64,000 bases of DNA from Geoglobus acetivorans (GTDB lineage Archaea; Halobacteriota; Archaeoglobi; Archaeoglobales; Archaeoglobaceae): contig NZ_CP009552.1 in NCBI RefSeq assembly GCF_000789255.1, forward strand, positions 372,001-436,000. The letters are read 5' to 3'. Position numbers and translations under genes: made by a program. Positions 26,661 to 35,215 of the stretch are shown here, one piece after another (the first letter of the stretch is position 1; every line of letters starts with the position of its first letter). A model generated the notes under the pieces. The model did not search any database. It was not told where the DNA came from and was given only the letters and a program-made list of their open reading frames with translations.

Positions 26661-27033
26661 TTTTCAGACTGACGGGGGTCAGAATCTGGGAATGAATTTC
26701 GCTTATTTGCAGCAGTCAAACTTCTTCAGCCTGTCCATGAAAAGCAGCTCATGCAGGGGACCATCACTTTAACATGTTCTTGCCATAAACTTGTGATCTA
26801 TGGTAGAATGAAAAACAGTGAGTCACATGAAGTAAACAGCGTTCAGTCGTTCTTTAATTCTCCAAGGTCTTTTGGTTCATAAACTCCGCTTGGAGCATGG
26901 GTTCCAATACAAGTTCCGGAAATTCTTACTTTGAATAAATTGATTTTTTCTGTATTGATTGCCTAAAATTTTATAAAGCTTGTCAAAAATCGCAGTTGCT
27001 TACCTTGTAGGCAATTGATTCGGGGGAAAGACT
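26661..27033. other. Intergenic stretch with minus-strand coding relics
   Basis: No intact gene. Minus-strand 26843-26962 is open without a start codon and reads like the end of a protein (S-G-T-C-I-G-T-H-A-P-S-G-V-Y-E-P then K-D-L-G-E-L-K-N-D, stop). A second short piece near 26700-26760 reads L-L-F-M-D-R-L-K-K-F-D-C-C-K, stop. I do not recognise either family. Confidence 0.3.
26958..27015 (+). promoter_or_regulatory. Promoter of the MBL hydrolase gene, flanked by an inverted repeat
   Basis: A TATA-like TTTTATAAAG (26969-26978) lies between ATTGCCTA (26958-26965) and its exact inverted copy TAGGCAAT (27008-27015). The two arms bracket TATA box and predicted start. They may be operator half-sites; chance cannot be excluded at 8 bases. 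Confidence 0.4.
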
Positions 27034-27036
27034 GTG

Positions 27037-27792
27037 ATGGACATTATCATACTGGGCTCAGGAGTGTATAGCGGTACTCCAAAGCCTTTATGCAGCTGTG
27101 AGAACTGTTCGAGAGCAAGAAAATTCTTTCCATATAGAAGAACGCGCTTTTCAGTATATGTTCCCGAAATTAAAGCGCTGATAGACCCTTCGCCGGATCT
27201 GCATTATCATTTAGGGCATATTAATGAGGAAATCGACCATGTCTTTATCACACATGCTCACTTCGATCACATAGGGGGTCTGCCTGAGCTCCAGATTTTC
27301 AGCCATATCAAAATTTACGGGCACCATAAGACGCTTGAAGTGGCCAGAGATCTACAAAAACGCTTTGTGGGAGAGACCAGGTGGAACTGGGAATATTTTC
27401 CTTTGGAGTTCAACAGATGGTATGACTTTGGCTTTATGGTTTACCACTTTAAAGTTGCCCACGAGCCTGTAGAAGCGGCAGGAGGCTTCATACTCCGAGT
27501 TAAAAACAAAAAGTTGGTGATAACTGGCGATACTGGCCCAGAGATTCTTGATGATAGCAGTACTATAGAAAAAATAAAAGGTGCTGACTTGCTTGTTGCA
27601 GATATGACACATAAACACTCAGTCCCGAATGCCCATCTTGGAGTTGACGATGCGGTAAAGCTGGCCCGGGAGGTTGGGGCAAAGAAAACTGTCTTTGCCC
27701 ACATAAACCACACGAACTACACGCACGAAGAGCTTGAAGAAAGGGTAAGGCCCTATCTGGTGGCGAGGGACTTCATGCATGTTCTGGTTTAG
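27037..27792 (+). CDS. MBL-fold metal-dependent hydrolase, PhnP-like
   Basis: 251 residues from the ATG at 27037 (GTG at 27034 also possible; GGGGGAAAG precedes). The metallo-beta-lactamase motif T-H-A-H-F-D-H-I-G-G is near residue 72, and later His/Asp ligands are in A-H-E-P, T-G-D-T-G and A-H-I-N-H. The N-terminal C-S-C-E-N-C resembles the structural zinc site of PhnP-type cyclic phosphate phosphodiesterases. There are no phn genes nearby; the substrate may be a cyclic nucleotide or an unknown phosphodiester. Monocistronic. Confidence 0.85.
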   Translation: MDIIILGSGVYSGTPKPLCSCENCSRARKFFPYRRTRFSVYVPEIKALIDPSPDLHYHLGHINEEIDHVFITHAHFDHIGGLPELQIFSHIKIYGHHKTLEVARDLQKRFVGETRWNWEYFPLEFNRWYDFGFMVYHFKVAHEPVEAAGGFILRVKNKKLVITGDTGPEILDDSSTIEKIKGADLLVADMTHKHSVPNAHLGVDDAVKLAREVGAKKTVFAHINHTNYTHEELEERVRPYLVARDFMHVLV

Positions 27793-27870
27793 CCGGTCTT
27801 AATTTTGCCGCGATTTTTTTAGTTAATCACGCTGCTCTCTTCGGCTTTTATTAATCCCGTTATACGGGAA

Positions 27871-28086
27871 TCAATCCCTATTTTGTGCCAATCCATTAAG
27901 TAATGCAACTTTCCCTTCCACAATTTTCCTGTGCTGTTCTTCTGTTAGTGTGGGTGCTTTATTCGTCCAGAACCTGTAACATGGGATCTCGTAACATTGT
28001 CCGCAGTGCTCCAGTCTCGGTCATACTGAACCATTGGGGTTGCAAAAAGGCGCAATACTTGCACAAAATAGCCCTGTAATGATTTG
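27871..28086 (-). pseudogene. Remnant of a DUF3795-like cysteine-rich protein
   Basis: The minus strand reads C-G-Q-C-Y-E-I-P-C-Y-R-F-W-T-N-K-A-P-T-L, then T-E-E-Q-H-R-K-I-V-E-G-K-V-A-L-L-N-G-L, then a stop. The CxxCxxxPC pattern with a T-E-E-Q-H tail resembles the end of DUF3795 proteins. Going upstream the same frame is interrupted by a stop codon, and the homology ends at the tRNA-Arg gene. Likely a decayed gene; family assignment is tentative. Confidence 0.4.
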
Positions 28087-28101
28087 AACCTGAGGTGAAA
28101 G

Positions 28102-28174
28102 TGCCCCGGCCGGGATTCGAACCCGGGTCCGGGAGTCCGCAGCCCCCGAGGATATCCAGCTACCCTACCGGGGC
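28102..28174 (-). tRNA. tRNA-Arg (anticodon GCG)
   Basis: A 73-base cloverleaf on the minus strand: acceptor GCCCCGG/CCGGGGC, T-A at 8-9, anticodon stem GGGGG/CTCCC with loop CTGCGGA (anticodon GCG), T arm CCGGG-TTCGAAT-CCCGG, discriminator A, no encoded CCA. It shares the D-arm sequence of the tRNA-Arg(UCG) at 21.0 kb. Confidence 0.95.
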
Positions 28175-28425
28175 ACCTGTTCCACCCCAGCACGTGAGTT
28201 TAAAAAAGGATTTCGGAAGTGGAATCGTGAAGTCTGCATTGTGGCTGGAGGTGTTGTTGACATTCCTGCTTTTGTGGGAGATTACCCATTTGGATTAATT
28301 AAATTGCCGTCAGTTCAAAGGTGTTCATTCAGGTTCTCTCTCGAATGGGGTTCGTGAGATCAAAATTAATGCTCAAGGCAGCAATTCACTTCGCCATGAT
28401 TTCTGCAGTAATTTTCAGTAAAAAT

Positions 28426-28436
28426 AATTATAAATT
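28426..28436 (+). promoter_or_regulatory. TATA box of the acyl-CoA dehydrogenase gene
   Basis: AATTATAAATT is centred about 24 bases before the ATG at 28455, predicting a leaderless transcript. Confidence 0.5.
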
Positions 28437-28454
28437 CCCGCATCAACTACACAT

Positions 28455-29759
28455 ATGGGCAAATTTCTCGACCTCGACGAACTCGCCGAGGAGGACAGGC
28501 TTCTGAAGGAGGAGGTGCATCGCTTCGCCTTGGAAGTCATGAGGCCTGCATCGATCGAGCTGGACAGAATGGATCCAGAGGAGAGGGTCAAACCGGGGTC
28601 TCCGTACTTCAGGGTTTTCAGAGAGATGAAAAAGCTCGGATATCACAGGATAACAATTCCGGAGGAGATGGGCGGTGTTGAGCTGACACCTCTGCAGAGG
28701 TACGTGATAATGGAGGAGCTCGGATGGGGGAGTCTCGGGCTTGCAACGGCCATAGGTGTTGACCAGATTCCCTTTGCCTGTGCAGCCCTCTTTGGTCCAC
28801 CGGAAATTTATGATGAGCTTGTGGTTCCCTGGCTTGAAGACCGGGATGGCAGATTCCACGGCTGCTGGGGAGTTACAGAGCCAGAGCACGGCAGCGATTA
28901 TTTGATTGCCCTCAGGGAGGATGAAGACCTTGTGAGGAAGTTCGGTAAGGGCAACGTTACTGCTGAAAAGGATGGAGACGAGTGGATAATCACCGGCCAG
29001 AAATCTGCATGGGTCTCTTCAGCTCCAGTGGCCACACACTGCGGACTGCATGCGCAGCTGAAAGACGGAAAAACTCTGCTCGATGGGCTGTTCTGCATCG
29101 TTCCTCTCGATGCGGATGGGGTGAGAAAGGGAAAACCTGCTGACATGCTCGGAATGCGGGATGACCCTCAGGGAGAGCTGTTCTTCGAGGGGGTGAGGAT
29201 TCCTGAAAGCCATGTTGTTGTTGCACCCGGCTTTTTCTACGGTGTGTTTCTGGATCAGCTTCTCTGCCTGACGAGCTGCGGGATGGGTGCTTTCGCGGTG
29301 GGACTTGCGAGGGCTGCATTCGAGGAGGCTCTGAATTACGCAAGGAAAAGGGTTCAGGGAGGAGTGCCCCTTGTCAGACACAAGAATGTAAAGCTCAGGC
29401 TGTATGAGATGTTCGAGAAGATTGAGACTGCTCGATACTACGTCAGAAAGGTTACCGAATACACGCACCGCAGAATAATAGATGAGAGGACTGCTGATGC
29501 CTCCCCGAGACATGCGAGGGCCGCCCAGATATACGCGAAGAGGGTAGCCTTCGAGGTTGCAAACGACGCTCTGCAGATATTTGGCGCCTACGGGCTGAGC
29601 AGGGAGTTCATAATTGAGAAGCTATTCAGGGATGCGAGGGCTTTGCAGATTGAGGATGGGACCGTGGAGGTGCTGAGCCTTGAGGCTGCGGAAGATGTTG
29701 TTGCGAATTACGAAAAGGAGTATTACGATGCTGGACATGTTGAGAGATGGTATGAATAG
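28455..29759 (+). CDS. Acyl-CoA dehydrogenase family protein
   Basis: 434 residues, slightly longer than usual. FAD/acyl-CoA motifs: C-W-G-V-T-E-P-E-H-G-S-D near residue 137, W-I-I-T-G-Q-K-S-A-W-V-S near 178, and a C-terminal I-F-G-A-Y-G-L-S-R. At the site where most family members have Y-E-G-T with the catalytic Glu, this protein has E-D-G-T (Asp401), so the base may be Asp. The substrate is unknown. It is 5 bases from the start frame of the acetoacetate decarboxylase-like gene and probably in one operon with it. Confidence 0.88.
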   Translation: MGKFLDLDELAEEDRLLKEEVHRFALEVMRPASIELDRMDPEERVKPGSPYFRVFREMKKLGYHRITIPEEMGGVELTPLQRYVIMEELGWGSLGLATAIGVDQIPFACAALFGPPEIYDELVVPWLEDRDGRFHGCWGVTEPEHGSDYLIALREDEDLVRKFGKGNVTAEKDGDEWIITGQKSAWVSSAPVATHCGLHAQLKDGKTLLDGLFCIVPLDADGVRKGKPADMLGMRDDPQGELFFEGVRIPESHVVVAPGFFYGVFLDQLLCLTSCGMGAFAVGLARAAFEEALNYARKRVQGGVPLVRHKNVKLRLYEMFEKIETARYYVRKVTEYTHRRIIDERTADASPRHARAAQIYAKRVAFEVANDALQIFGAYGLSREFIIEKLFRDARALQIEDGTVEVLSLEAAEDVVANYEKEYYDAGHVERWYE

Positions 29760-29770
29760 GGGGTGTGATT

Positions 29771-30517
29771 ATGCTGAGAGGAATACCGTTTGATTCACCT
29801 CTTTACGAGGTGGACGAGGATAGGGGGATAGAGTACGTGAACTGCGAGGCAATTACGGCCTTCTTTACCATAAAAGGGGATGTTTCAGAAATTCTGCCTG
29901 AAGGACTTAAACCCTACAGTGATCCACCGCAGGGAGGAGTGTGGATCTCGCATTACTCCTTCAGCACCCTCGGAGAGTATTTTGAATTCATAAGCACGGT
30001 GCAGGTGGAGGACGAGGATGGTGAGATGGGGTATTACATCCCGTACATCTACGTTACAAACGACGCTGCCATGGCCGCTGGCAGGGAGCTGGCAGGAGCG
30101 CCGAAAAAGCTCGCCAGAATCGAGCTGAGCAAGGATTGTGATACGATTCAGGGAACTCTCGAACGTCCTGAGGGCAGGAGGCTCGTGACATTCACCATGA
30201 AACCGTCTGCGAGAGCTACGGGGGAGCTGATAGATCTGGTGCTGCCCAGGCCCACGTATCTCTACTCTGTCAGACACCTTCCACCGATAAGAGGAAAGGG
30301 TGGCGTTACCCAGCTCGTCAGGTGGTATGCAGAGATTGACTTCCACAGTGATGCAAACGGAGAGAGGGTGATCTTTACAGGCCCTGGAAGTGTCAGCTAT
30401 GACATGCCCTCGGCAGTAGACCCTGTTCACAGGATTGAGATTGACGAGATAATGCTTAGCATCTACTTCCGGTTCGACATGAAGCTGGGCTTTGACGACA
30501 TTGTGAGAGAATACTGA
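29771..30517 (+). CDS. Acetoacetate decarboxylase family protein
   Basis: 248 residues from the ATG at 29771, which has GGGGGTGTGAT upstream. G-R-E-L-A-G-A-P-K-K-L-A (Lys112-Lys113) matches the active site of acetoacetate decarboxylase, where the first Lys forms the Schiff base and the second lowers its pKa. Many archaeal members are not true decarboxylases but act on other keto acids. Coupling to the acyl-CoA dehydrogenase gene suggests a pathway ending in a beta-keto acid. Confidence 0.85.
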   Translation: MLRGIPFDSPLYEVDEDRGIEYVNCEAITAFFTIKGDVSEILPEGLKPYSDPPQGGVWISHYSFSTLGEYFEFISTVQVEDEDGEMGYYIPYIYVTNDAAMAAGRELAGAPKKLARIELSKDCDTIQGTLERPEGRRLVTFTMKPSARATGELIDLVLPRPTYLYSVRHLPPIRGKGGVTQLVRWYAEIDFHSDANGERVIFTGPGSVSYDMPSAVDPVHRIEIDEIMLSIYFRFDMKLGFDDIVREY

Positions 30518-30584
30518 GCTGATGGGCTCTCGAGATGCTTGAAAACCTTTATTTTTCATCAGCTGGCGTCATCGGAGGGAGAGC

Positions 30585-31124
30585 ATGAAGCGTGTGCTTG
30601 TGCCTGTGGTTCTCCTTGCGGTACTGCTCTCTGGATGCTCCGCTGAAGAAAAGAAAGTAGAGGGGAAACTCATTGTTAAAAGCGCATTTGGTAATGGAAG
30701 TGAAATTCCCGGAAAGTACACATGTGATGGAATGGACGTAAACCCGCCCATCCACATCGAGGGGCTTGAGAGCGAGGTGAAGAGTCTGGCAATAATTGCA
30801 GACGATCCCGATGCACCATCCGGTGTGTTCACCCACTGGATTGCCTGGAACATCCCGGTAACGAATGAAATTCCGGAGAACATCCCGAAGATGGGAGCTG
30901 TTGACAGACCGGTAAAAATGGTTCAGGGCGTAAACGATTTTGGAAAACTTGGCTATGGCGGCCCATGCCCTCCCGAAGGCCAGAAGCACCGGTATTTCTT
31001 CAGGATTTATGCCCTCGACACATTGCTCGATCTGAACCCTGGGGCGAGCAGAGAAGAGCTGGAAAAAGCAATGAAGGGTCACGTGATTCAGTACGGGGAG
31101 ATCTACGGGGTTTACGCAAGGTAG
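30585..31124 (+). CDS. PEBP/YbhB-family lipoprotein
   Basis: 179 residues. The signal peptide ends in the lipobox L-L-S-G-C, so the protein is probably anchored to the outside of the membrane by a modified Cys19. The rest is a phosphatidylethanolamine-binding-protein fold (Y-T-C-D-G-M-D-V-N-P-P, D-D-P-D-A-P-S-G-V-F-T-H-W, G-Y-G-G-P-C-P-P-E-G-Q-K-H-R-Y). Physiological ligand unknown. A TTTATTTTTC box precedes the start, so it may be transcribed separately. Confidence 0.88.
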   Translation: MKRVLVPVVLLAVLLSGCSAEEKKVEGKLIVKSAFGNGSEIPGKYTCDGMDVNPPIHIEGLESEVKSLAIIADDPDAPSGVFTHWIAWNIPVTNEIPENIPKMGAVDRPVKMVQGVNDFGKLGYGGPCPPEGQKHRYFFRIYALDTLLDLNPGASREELEKAMKGHVIQYGEIYGVYAR

Positions 31125-31173
31125 ACGCGCAGCTAAGGACATACTTTATCTATGAGTTTTTCGGTTATTCATC

Positions 31174-32808
31174 ATGAACCTTGCCCGTGTGGATCTGAGC
31201 AGCAGGGATGTCAGGGTCTCGGAAATTCCGGAGAGCGTTGAAAGGGAGCTGATAGGCGGGAAGGGTATTGCCACCAAGCTTCTGCTCAGCATTCCAGAAA
31301 AAGCAGACCCTATGTCCCAAGAAAACGCGATAATCTTAGCTGTAGGCCCTGTTAACCCCTTCAGACTGTCCGGAGCTTCCAGGATGACCGCGGTTTTCAA
31401 ATCCCCCCTCACAGGCGGGTACGGGGAAAGTCAGTGCGGCGGTTTTGCACCTCATGAGATGGCACTGACGGGAATTCACTGCCTCATGCTGGAGGGCAGG
31501 AGTGAAAGGCCGGTCTATCTGGTGGTCGAGAACGGAAGTGTCGGGATAAAGTGCGCAGACCACCTCTGGGGGCTTGATGCGTTCGAGACTGAAGAAGCGC
31601 TAAGGAAGGATGAGGGCGGGGAGGTCATCGCCATCGGACAGGCCGGAGAGAACCTGGTCAGGTTTGCATGCATAACTCACAGGAGGGGCAGGCAGTTTGG
31701 AAGGGCTGGCGGAGGAGCGGTTCTCGGCTCGAAGAGGGTGAAGGCCATCGTCTTTAAAGGAGACGGGGAGAGCAGGGTTGACAGGGAGTTCGAGGAGTTT
31801 CTTGACAGCCAGGTGATCTCAAAGCTATCCGCTCTGCAGAAATACGGGACGCCAAACATCATGTGGCTGGTGAACAAATCGAAGAGCCTGCCTTCGTACT
31901 ATTGGGAGAGATCCGAGTTCGACATTGAGAGCATTGACGCTGAGGAGATGCTCAGGTACTTTGTCAGGAGAAACGCTTGCTTTGGATGCAGGGTTGCCTG
32001 CGGGAGGATAAGCAGGACTGATAAGGCTGAGGTTGAGGGGCCCGAATACGAAACCCTCTACGCATTCGGCTCCCTGCTCGGTAACCATGATCTGGAATCC
32101 ATAATTGAAGCCAATGAACTTGCGGACAGACTTGGAATGGACACCATATCTCTCGGCAATGCTATCGGCTTTGCAATCAGGCTCAGTAGGCTTGGAAAGC
32201 TCGACGAGGCGCTGGACTTTGGTGAAGGAAACAGATACGTGGAACTCGTCAGGAAGGTCGCTTTCAGGAAGGGCATTGGAGACCTACTGGCAGAAGGTGT
32301 TGCAGGGATGGAAAAGCTAACAGGAGTTGAGGGCGTGCATGTGAACGGACTTGAACCTCCAGCCTACGATCCAAGAGGAATTTTCGGCATGGCGCTGGCA
32401 TACGCAACCTCGCCAAGAGGAGCGTGTCACATGAGGAGCTGTGCCTACAGGCCAAACCTTGCCGGACAGCTTGACAGACACTCTCCAGAAGGGCAGGCGA
32501 GGCTGGTTAAGGAGCTTGAGGATTTCTATGCGGTTGTTGACAGCTTGGTTTACTGCCGCTTCCTAACGCTGCCGCAAATAGGGATGGGCTGGGAGGACGT
32601 GGCAAGGCTGCTGAAGATTGCCACTGGTAGGGAGTACACCACAGGCCAGCTGAAAGCAATCGGCCATAAGATCCACAGCATGTCGTGGGAGTTCAACAGG
32701 AGGGAGGGGGTCGAGTATGGAAAGATGCCTTCTGTGCTCTTTGAGTACGGGCTGAGTAGAGATGACTTTGAGAGAATGCTTGGAGAATACAGAAAACTCA
32801 GGGAGTGA
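31174..32808 (+). CDS. Aldehyde:ferredoxin oxidoreductase family protein (tungsten)
   Basis: 544 residues, somewhat shorter than the usual 600. N-terminal R-V-D-L-S and G-G-K-G-I-A-T-K-L-L bind the tungstopterin; A-C-F-G-C-R-V-A-C near residue 270 gives three cluster cysteines and Y-C-R-F near 460 the fourth; E-G-P-E-Y-E-T is the usual active-site segment. It would oxidise an aldehyde to the acid with ferredoxin. It follows the PEBP gene by 49 bases and ends where the HepT/MntA pair begins. Distinct from the 615-residue AOR at 36.4 kb. Confidence 0.9.
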   Translation: MNLARVDLSSRDVRVSEIPESVERELIGGKGIATKLLLSIPEKADPMSQENAIILAVGPVNPFRLSGASRMTAVFKSPLTGGYGESQCGGFAPHEMALTGIHCLMLEGRSERPVYLVVENGSVGIKCADHLWGLDAFETEEALRKDEGGEVIAIGQAGENLVRFACITHRRGRQFGRAGGGAVLGSKRVKAIVFKGDGESRVDREFEEFLDSQVISKLSALQKYGTPNIMWLVNKSKSLPSYYWERSEFDIESIDAEEMLRYFVRRNACFGCRVACGRISRTDKAEVEGPEYETLYAFGSLLGNHDLESIIEANELADRLGMDTISLGNAIGFAIRLSRLGKLDEALDFGEGNRYVELVRKVAFRKGIGDLLAEGVAGMEKLTGVEGVHVNGLEPPAYDPRGIFGMALAYATSPRGACHMRSCAYRPNLAGQLDRHSPEGQARLVKELEDFYAVVDSLVYCRFLTLPQIGMGWEDVARLLKIATGREYTTGQLKAIGHKIHSMSWEFNRREGVEYGKMPSVLFEYGLSRDDFERMLGEYRKLRE

Positions 32809-32888
32809 GTTTCAGCACTCTCGGCCTGCCATCATCTCTCCTGCCTGCATCAAAAAGCCCAAATACTAAGGGTTTGCAAATTAAGGTT

Positions 32889-33308
32889 GTGAACGAAAAG
32901 AGGGTAGCAAGATATCTTGACAAGCTGGAGCATATGAAAGAAAGGATTGAAGATGTTATTGCGTGGATCGATGAGGCAGAAGAAGATAAGAAATCAAGAC
33001 TTGCAGTTTACAAGGCCTTTCAGGAAGCAGTTGAGGCTGCCTGTGATCTCATATCCATGTTTCTGAAGGACTCAGGGTATCTGCCAAAAGACGACTACTC
33101 CAACTTCGAAAAATGGGGAGAACTGGCTGACAGGAGAATATCTGACTGCCTGAAGGTGGCAAATGGTTTGAGAAACAGGCTCGTTCACCATTACAACGGG
33201 CTCGATGATAAACTCGCTCTCGATTCGATGAGGGACATCATACCCTGTCTTGAGGAATTTATTCAGGTGATGGGGTCATGGCTGGAAGAGAAATTGCAGA
33301 GCATGTAG
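32889..33308 (+). CDS. hepT: HepT-like toxin (HEPN RNase, DUF86)
   Basis: About 139 residues from the GTG at 32889; the longer frame from 32805 overlaps the AOR end and its extra residues look non-coding. The HEPN core is clear, with R-N-R-L-V-H-H-Y (the R-x4-H catalytic motif) near residue 107. HepT toxins are RNases or tRNA-directed enzymes neutralised by AMPylation from the partner MntA. The gene overlaps mntA by 31 bases. Confidence 0.85.
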   Translation: MNEKRVARYLDKLEHMKERIEDVIAWIDEAEEDKKSRLAVYKAFQEAVEAACDLISMFLKDSGYLPKDDYSNFEKWGELADRRISDCLKVANGLRNRLVHHYNGLDDKLALDSMRDIIPCLEEFIQVMGSWLEEKLQSM

Positions 33309-33688
33309 CAAGGGATTTTGAATTTCTCAAAGATAGAGTGCTTGCGGTTCTGATTTTCGGTTCGGCAGTGAGTGAAGCAGAAGCGAGAGATGTGGATGTG
33401 TGCATCGTCGCCCCCAATGGTTTTGACATCAGGGAAGTTTTCATGAGGATAGATGTCACCGGAAAGAATTACGATGTATGGCTCTTCGAGGAGCTGCCGC
33501 TCTACATGAAGATGGAGGTTATCTTAAACCACGTGGTTGTGCACTGCAAGGACATTTTAGAGCTTTACGAGTACTTTTACTTTTTCAGAAAACTGTGGAA
33601 GGATCAGGAGAGGAGAAACCGGTTGACAAAAGAGGAAATTGGAGAAATGCTTAGAGCATTCTCAGGAACACAGAGGAGGTCAACGTAA
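33278..33688 (+). CDS. mntA: MntA-like nucleotidyltransferase antitoxin
   Basis: 136 residues, minimal nucleotidyltransferase fold: V-L-I-F-G-S-A-V-S-E-A-E-A-R-D-V-D-V gives the GS motif and the D-x-D metal site. In known HepT/MntA pairs this enzyme adds AMP to a Tyr of HepT to silence it. Toxin-first order is the usual one. Confidence 0.85.
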   Translation: MAGREIAEHVARDFEFLKDRVLAVLIFGSAVSEAEARDVDVCIVAPNGFDIREVFMRIDVTGKNYDVWLFEELPLYMKMEVILNHVVVHCKDILELYEYFYFFRKLWKDQERRNRLTKEEIGEMLRAFSGTQRRST

Positions 33689-33728
33689 ACCCAGGCGATT
33701 CTCTTCAGAGGTTAAAAAAGAAAGTGGG

Positions 33729-34736
33729 TCAGACAATCCCAAGCGTCCTGTTCGTCTTCTTCATGCTCTCCCATTTGTCGGCGAGCTCGAACATCGCCCT
33801 TATTGCATCGATGTTCTCTGGCACAACTATTGCCTCCTGATGGATGGCCTGGGTTATGTAAAGCTCTCCATCGTGGAAGTTGATGCTTTCTCGCCATACA
33901 GCGTTCTCGAAGAGGTCGTAGCGGAGTCTGTACTCTCTCGCGAACTCGATTATCTTTGCTGTCGAGGTGAAACCATCCTCTTTCGAGAAAAGCATTATCC
34001 TCGGCTCTTCCTCGAATCTGGCTGTCACGTCATCAACACTCACGTCTCCATCGATCTCCACGGCTATGCTGTGCAGGTGCATGAGCGTTGTTGGCACCTT
34101 GAATGCCGTCGTCACTATGTTGACGTCAGGCAGCACGGTCTTCACGTCTTCAGCGTGGTGAGACGGGAGCTTCACAGGATCGGGCATTATTCCGTTCACA
34201 AGACCTTTTTTGTCCTCCTTTGGGTCTACAACCCTTCTTATCATCGTAGCCCTGACCTTCTTTATGCTGTACATGTCCTTGATGATTGAGAGAACCCTTG
34301 CCAGGCCCGTGGTGTTGCAGCTCACAACCCTTACAAAGTTCTTTCCCACAGCCTCATCGTAGTTCGCGAGGGCGCTGAATGACGCCTCGGCAACATGAGC
34401 TCTCTCTCCTCCCTGGAAAATCGCCTTGACGCCCTTTTTCTCGTAGAGGGGTTTGTTTTCCGCTCCAACCTTTCCGGGAGAGCAGTCCACAACAACGTCT
34501 GCTTTATCGAGCAGGTCCTCGATGGTGCCCTCAACCTTTATTCCAGCCTTTTCGAAAGCCTCCACTCTATCGGGAATTGCCGCGTAGAGCGAGTACTTTT
34601 CTGCCCCCATCCTCGCCTCAAAATCTGGTCGGGTTTTGGTAACTCCAACGACTTCCATATCTCCCTGGAGGCTTACCGCATCAGCAACCCTCTTTCCAAT
34701 AGTCCCGTAACCATTTATCGCAACCTTAACCTTCAT
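33729..34736 (-). CDS. gap: Type II glyceraldehyde-3-phosphate dehydrogenase
   Basis: 335 residues, archaeal type II. Rossmann motif [12 protein letters not shown] near the start, catalytic Cys in V-V-S-C-N-T-T-G near residue 140, and H-H-A-E-D-V near 195. It oxidises or forms glyceraldehyde-3-phosphate in glycolysis or gluconeogenesis with NAD(P). Overlaps the upstream CooT-like gene by 4 bases. Confidence 0.95.
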   Translation of the reverse strand: MKVKVAINGYGTIGKRVADAVSLQGDMEVVGVTKTRPDFEARMGAEKYSLYAAIPDRVEAFEKAGIKVEGTIEDLLDKADVVVDCSPGKVGAENKPLYEKKGVKAIFQGGERAHVAEASFSALANYDEAVGKNFVRVVSCNTTGLARVLSIIKDMYSIKKVRATMIRRVVDPKEDKKGLVNGIMPDPVKLPSHHAEDVKTVLPDVNIVTTAFKVPTTLMHLHSIAVEIDGDVSVDDVTARFEEEPRIMLFSKEDGFTSTAKIIEFAREYRLRYDLFENAVWRESINFHDGELYITQAIHQEAIVVPENIDAIRAMFELADKWESMKKTNRTLGIV

Positions 34737-34924
34737 TCTCCACCCTCCACCACGATTTTATGACCTCTGAAGTCCATCAGTACTATTCTGCCCTCAACCT
34801 CGTCATATTCGCCAAGAAGACCCCACATTTTAATCTTTCCGTTTTCGACCTCTATCCTGACAACGTCTTCCATTACGACTTCCTCTTTTTCACCCTTCTT
34901 AAAAATGACCTTTGACTCACACAT
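34733..34924 (-). CDS. CooT-like small protein
   Basis: 63 residues beginning M-C-E-S-K-V; Cys2 and the small beta-barrel pattern ([11 protein letters not shown] then [11 protein letters not shown]) match the CooT family, whose bacterial member binds nickel through Cys2. Archaeal members were earlier called putative RNA-binding proteins. Coupled to gap by an ATGA overlap; its relation to GAPDH is unknown. Confidence 0.75.
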   Translation of the reverse strand: MCESKVIFKKGEKEEVVMEDVVRIEVENGKIKMWGLLGEYDEVEGRIVLMDFRGHKIVVEGGE

Positions 34925-34963
34925 GATTGAGAATGGGATTCAGAATACTTAAACTCTCCTTTC

Positions 34964-35215
34964 TCAACCTCCAGCCCTCTTCGACATGAGCTTTTCTCTG
35001 AATTTCTCAAGCATCTTTCTTTCCGGAAATATCACTCTGTATAGTTTTAGCCCGAAATGGGATTTTCCGCACTTTTCTATATGTATTCTACCATGGCTGG
35101 TCTCTACTGTGTCCTCATAGATTCTGAATTCCAGATTCAGTTCAGTGAGAGTGTCCTTAATAATCTCCAGAATCTCCTCTTTGCTTATGCCGGTTATTAT
35201 CTCTATAGCACACAC
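34964..35215 (-). CDS. Small protein downstream of radical SAM maturase
   Basis: Taking the GTG at 35215, which overlaps the end of the radical SAM gene by 13 bases, the product has 83 residues: an I-T-G-I-S-K-E-E-I-L-E-I-I helix, then a beta-rich part with H-G-R-I-H-I-E-K-C-G, then a basic tail. I do not recognise a family. Start codon uncertain. Its place in the AOR-maturase operon suggests an accessory for the oxidoreductase. Confidence 0.6.
   Translation of the reverse strand: MCAIEIITGISKEEILEIIKDTLTELNLEFRIYEDTVETSHGRIHIEKCGKSHFGLKLYRVIFPERKMLEKFREKLMSKRAGG

Noticed and set aside
29885-30559. 224-codon minus-strand frame opposite the acetoacetate decarboxylase-like gene
   Set aside because: Antisense to a gene with an intact active site; no family features.
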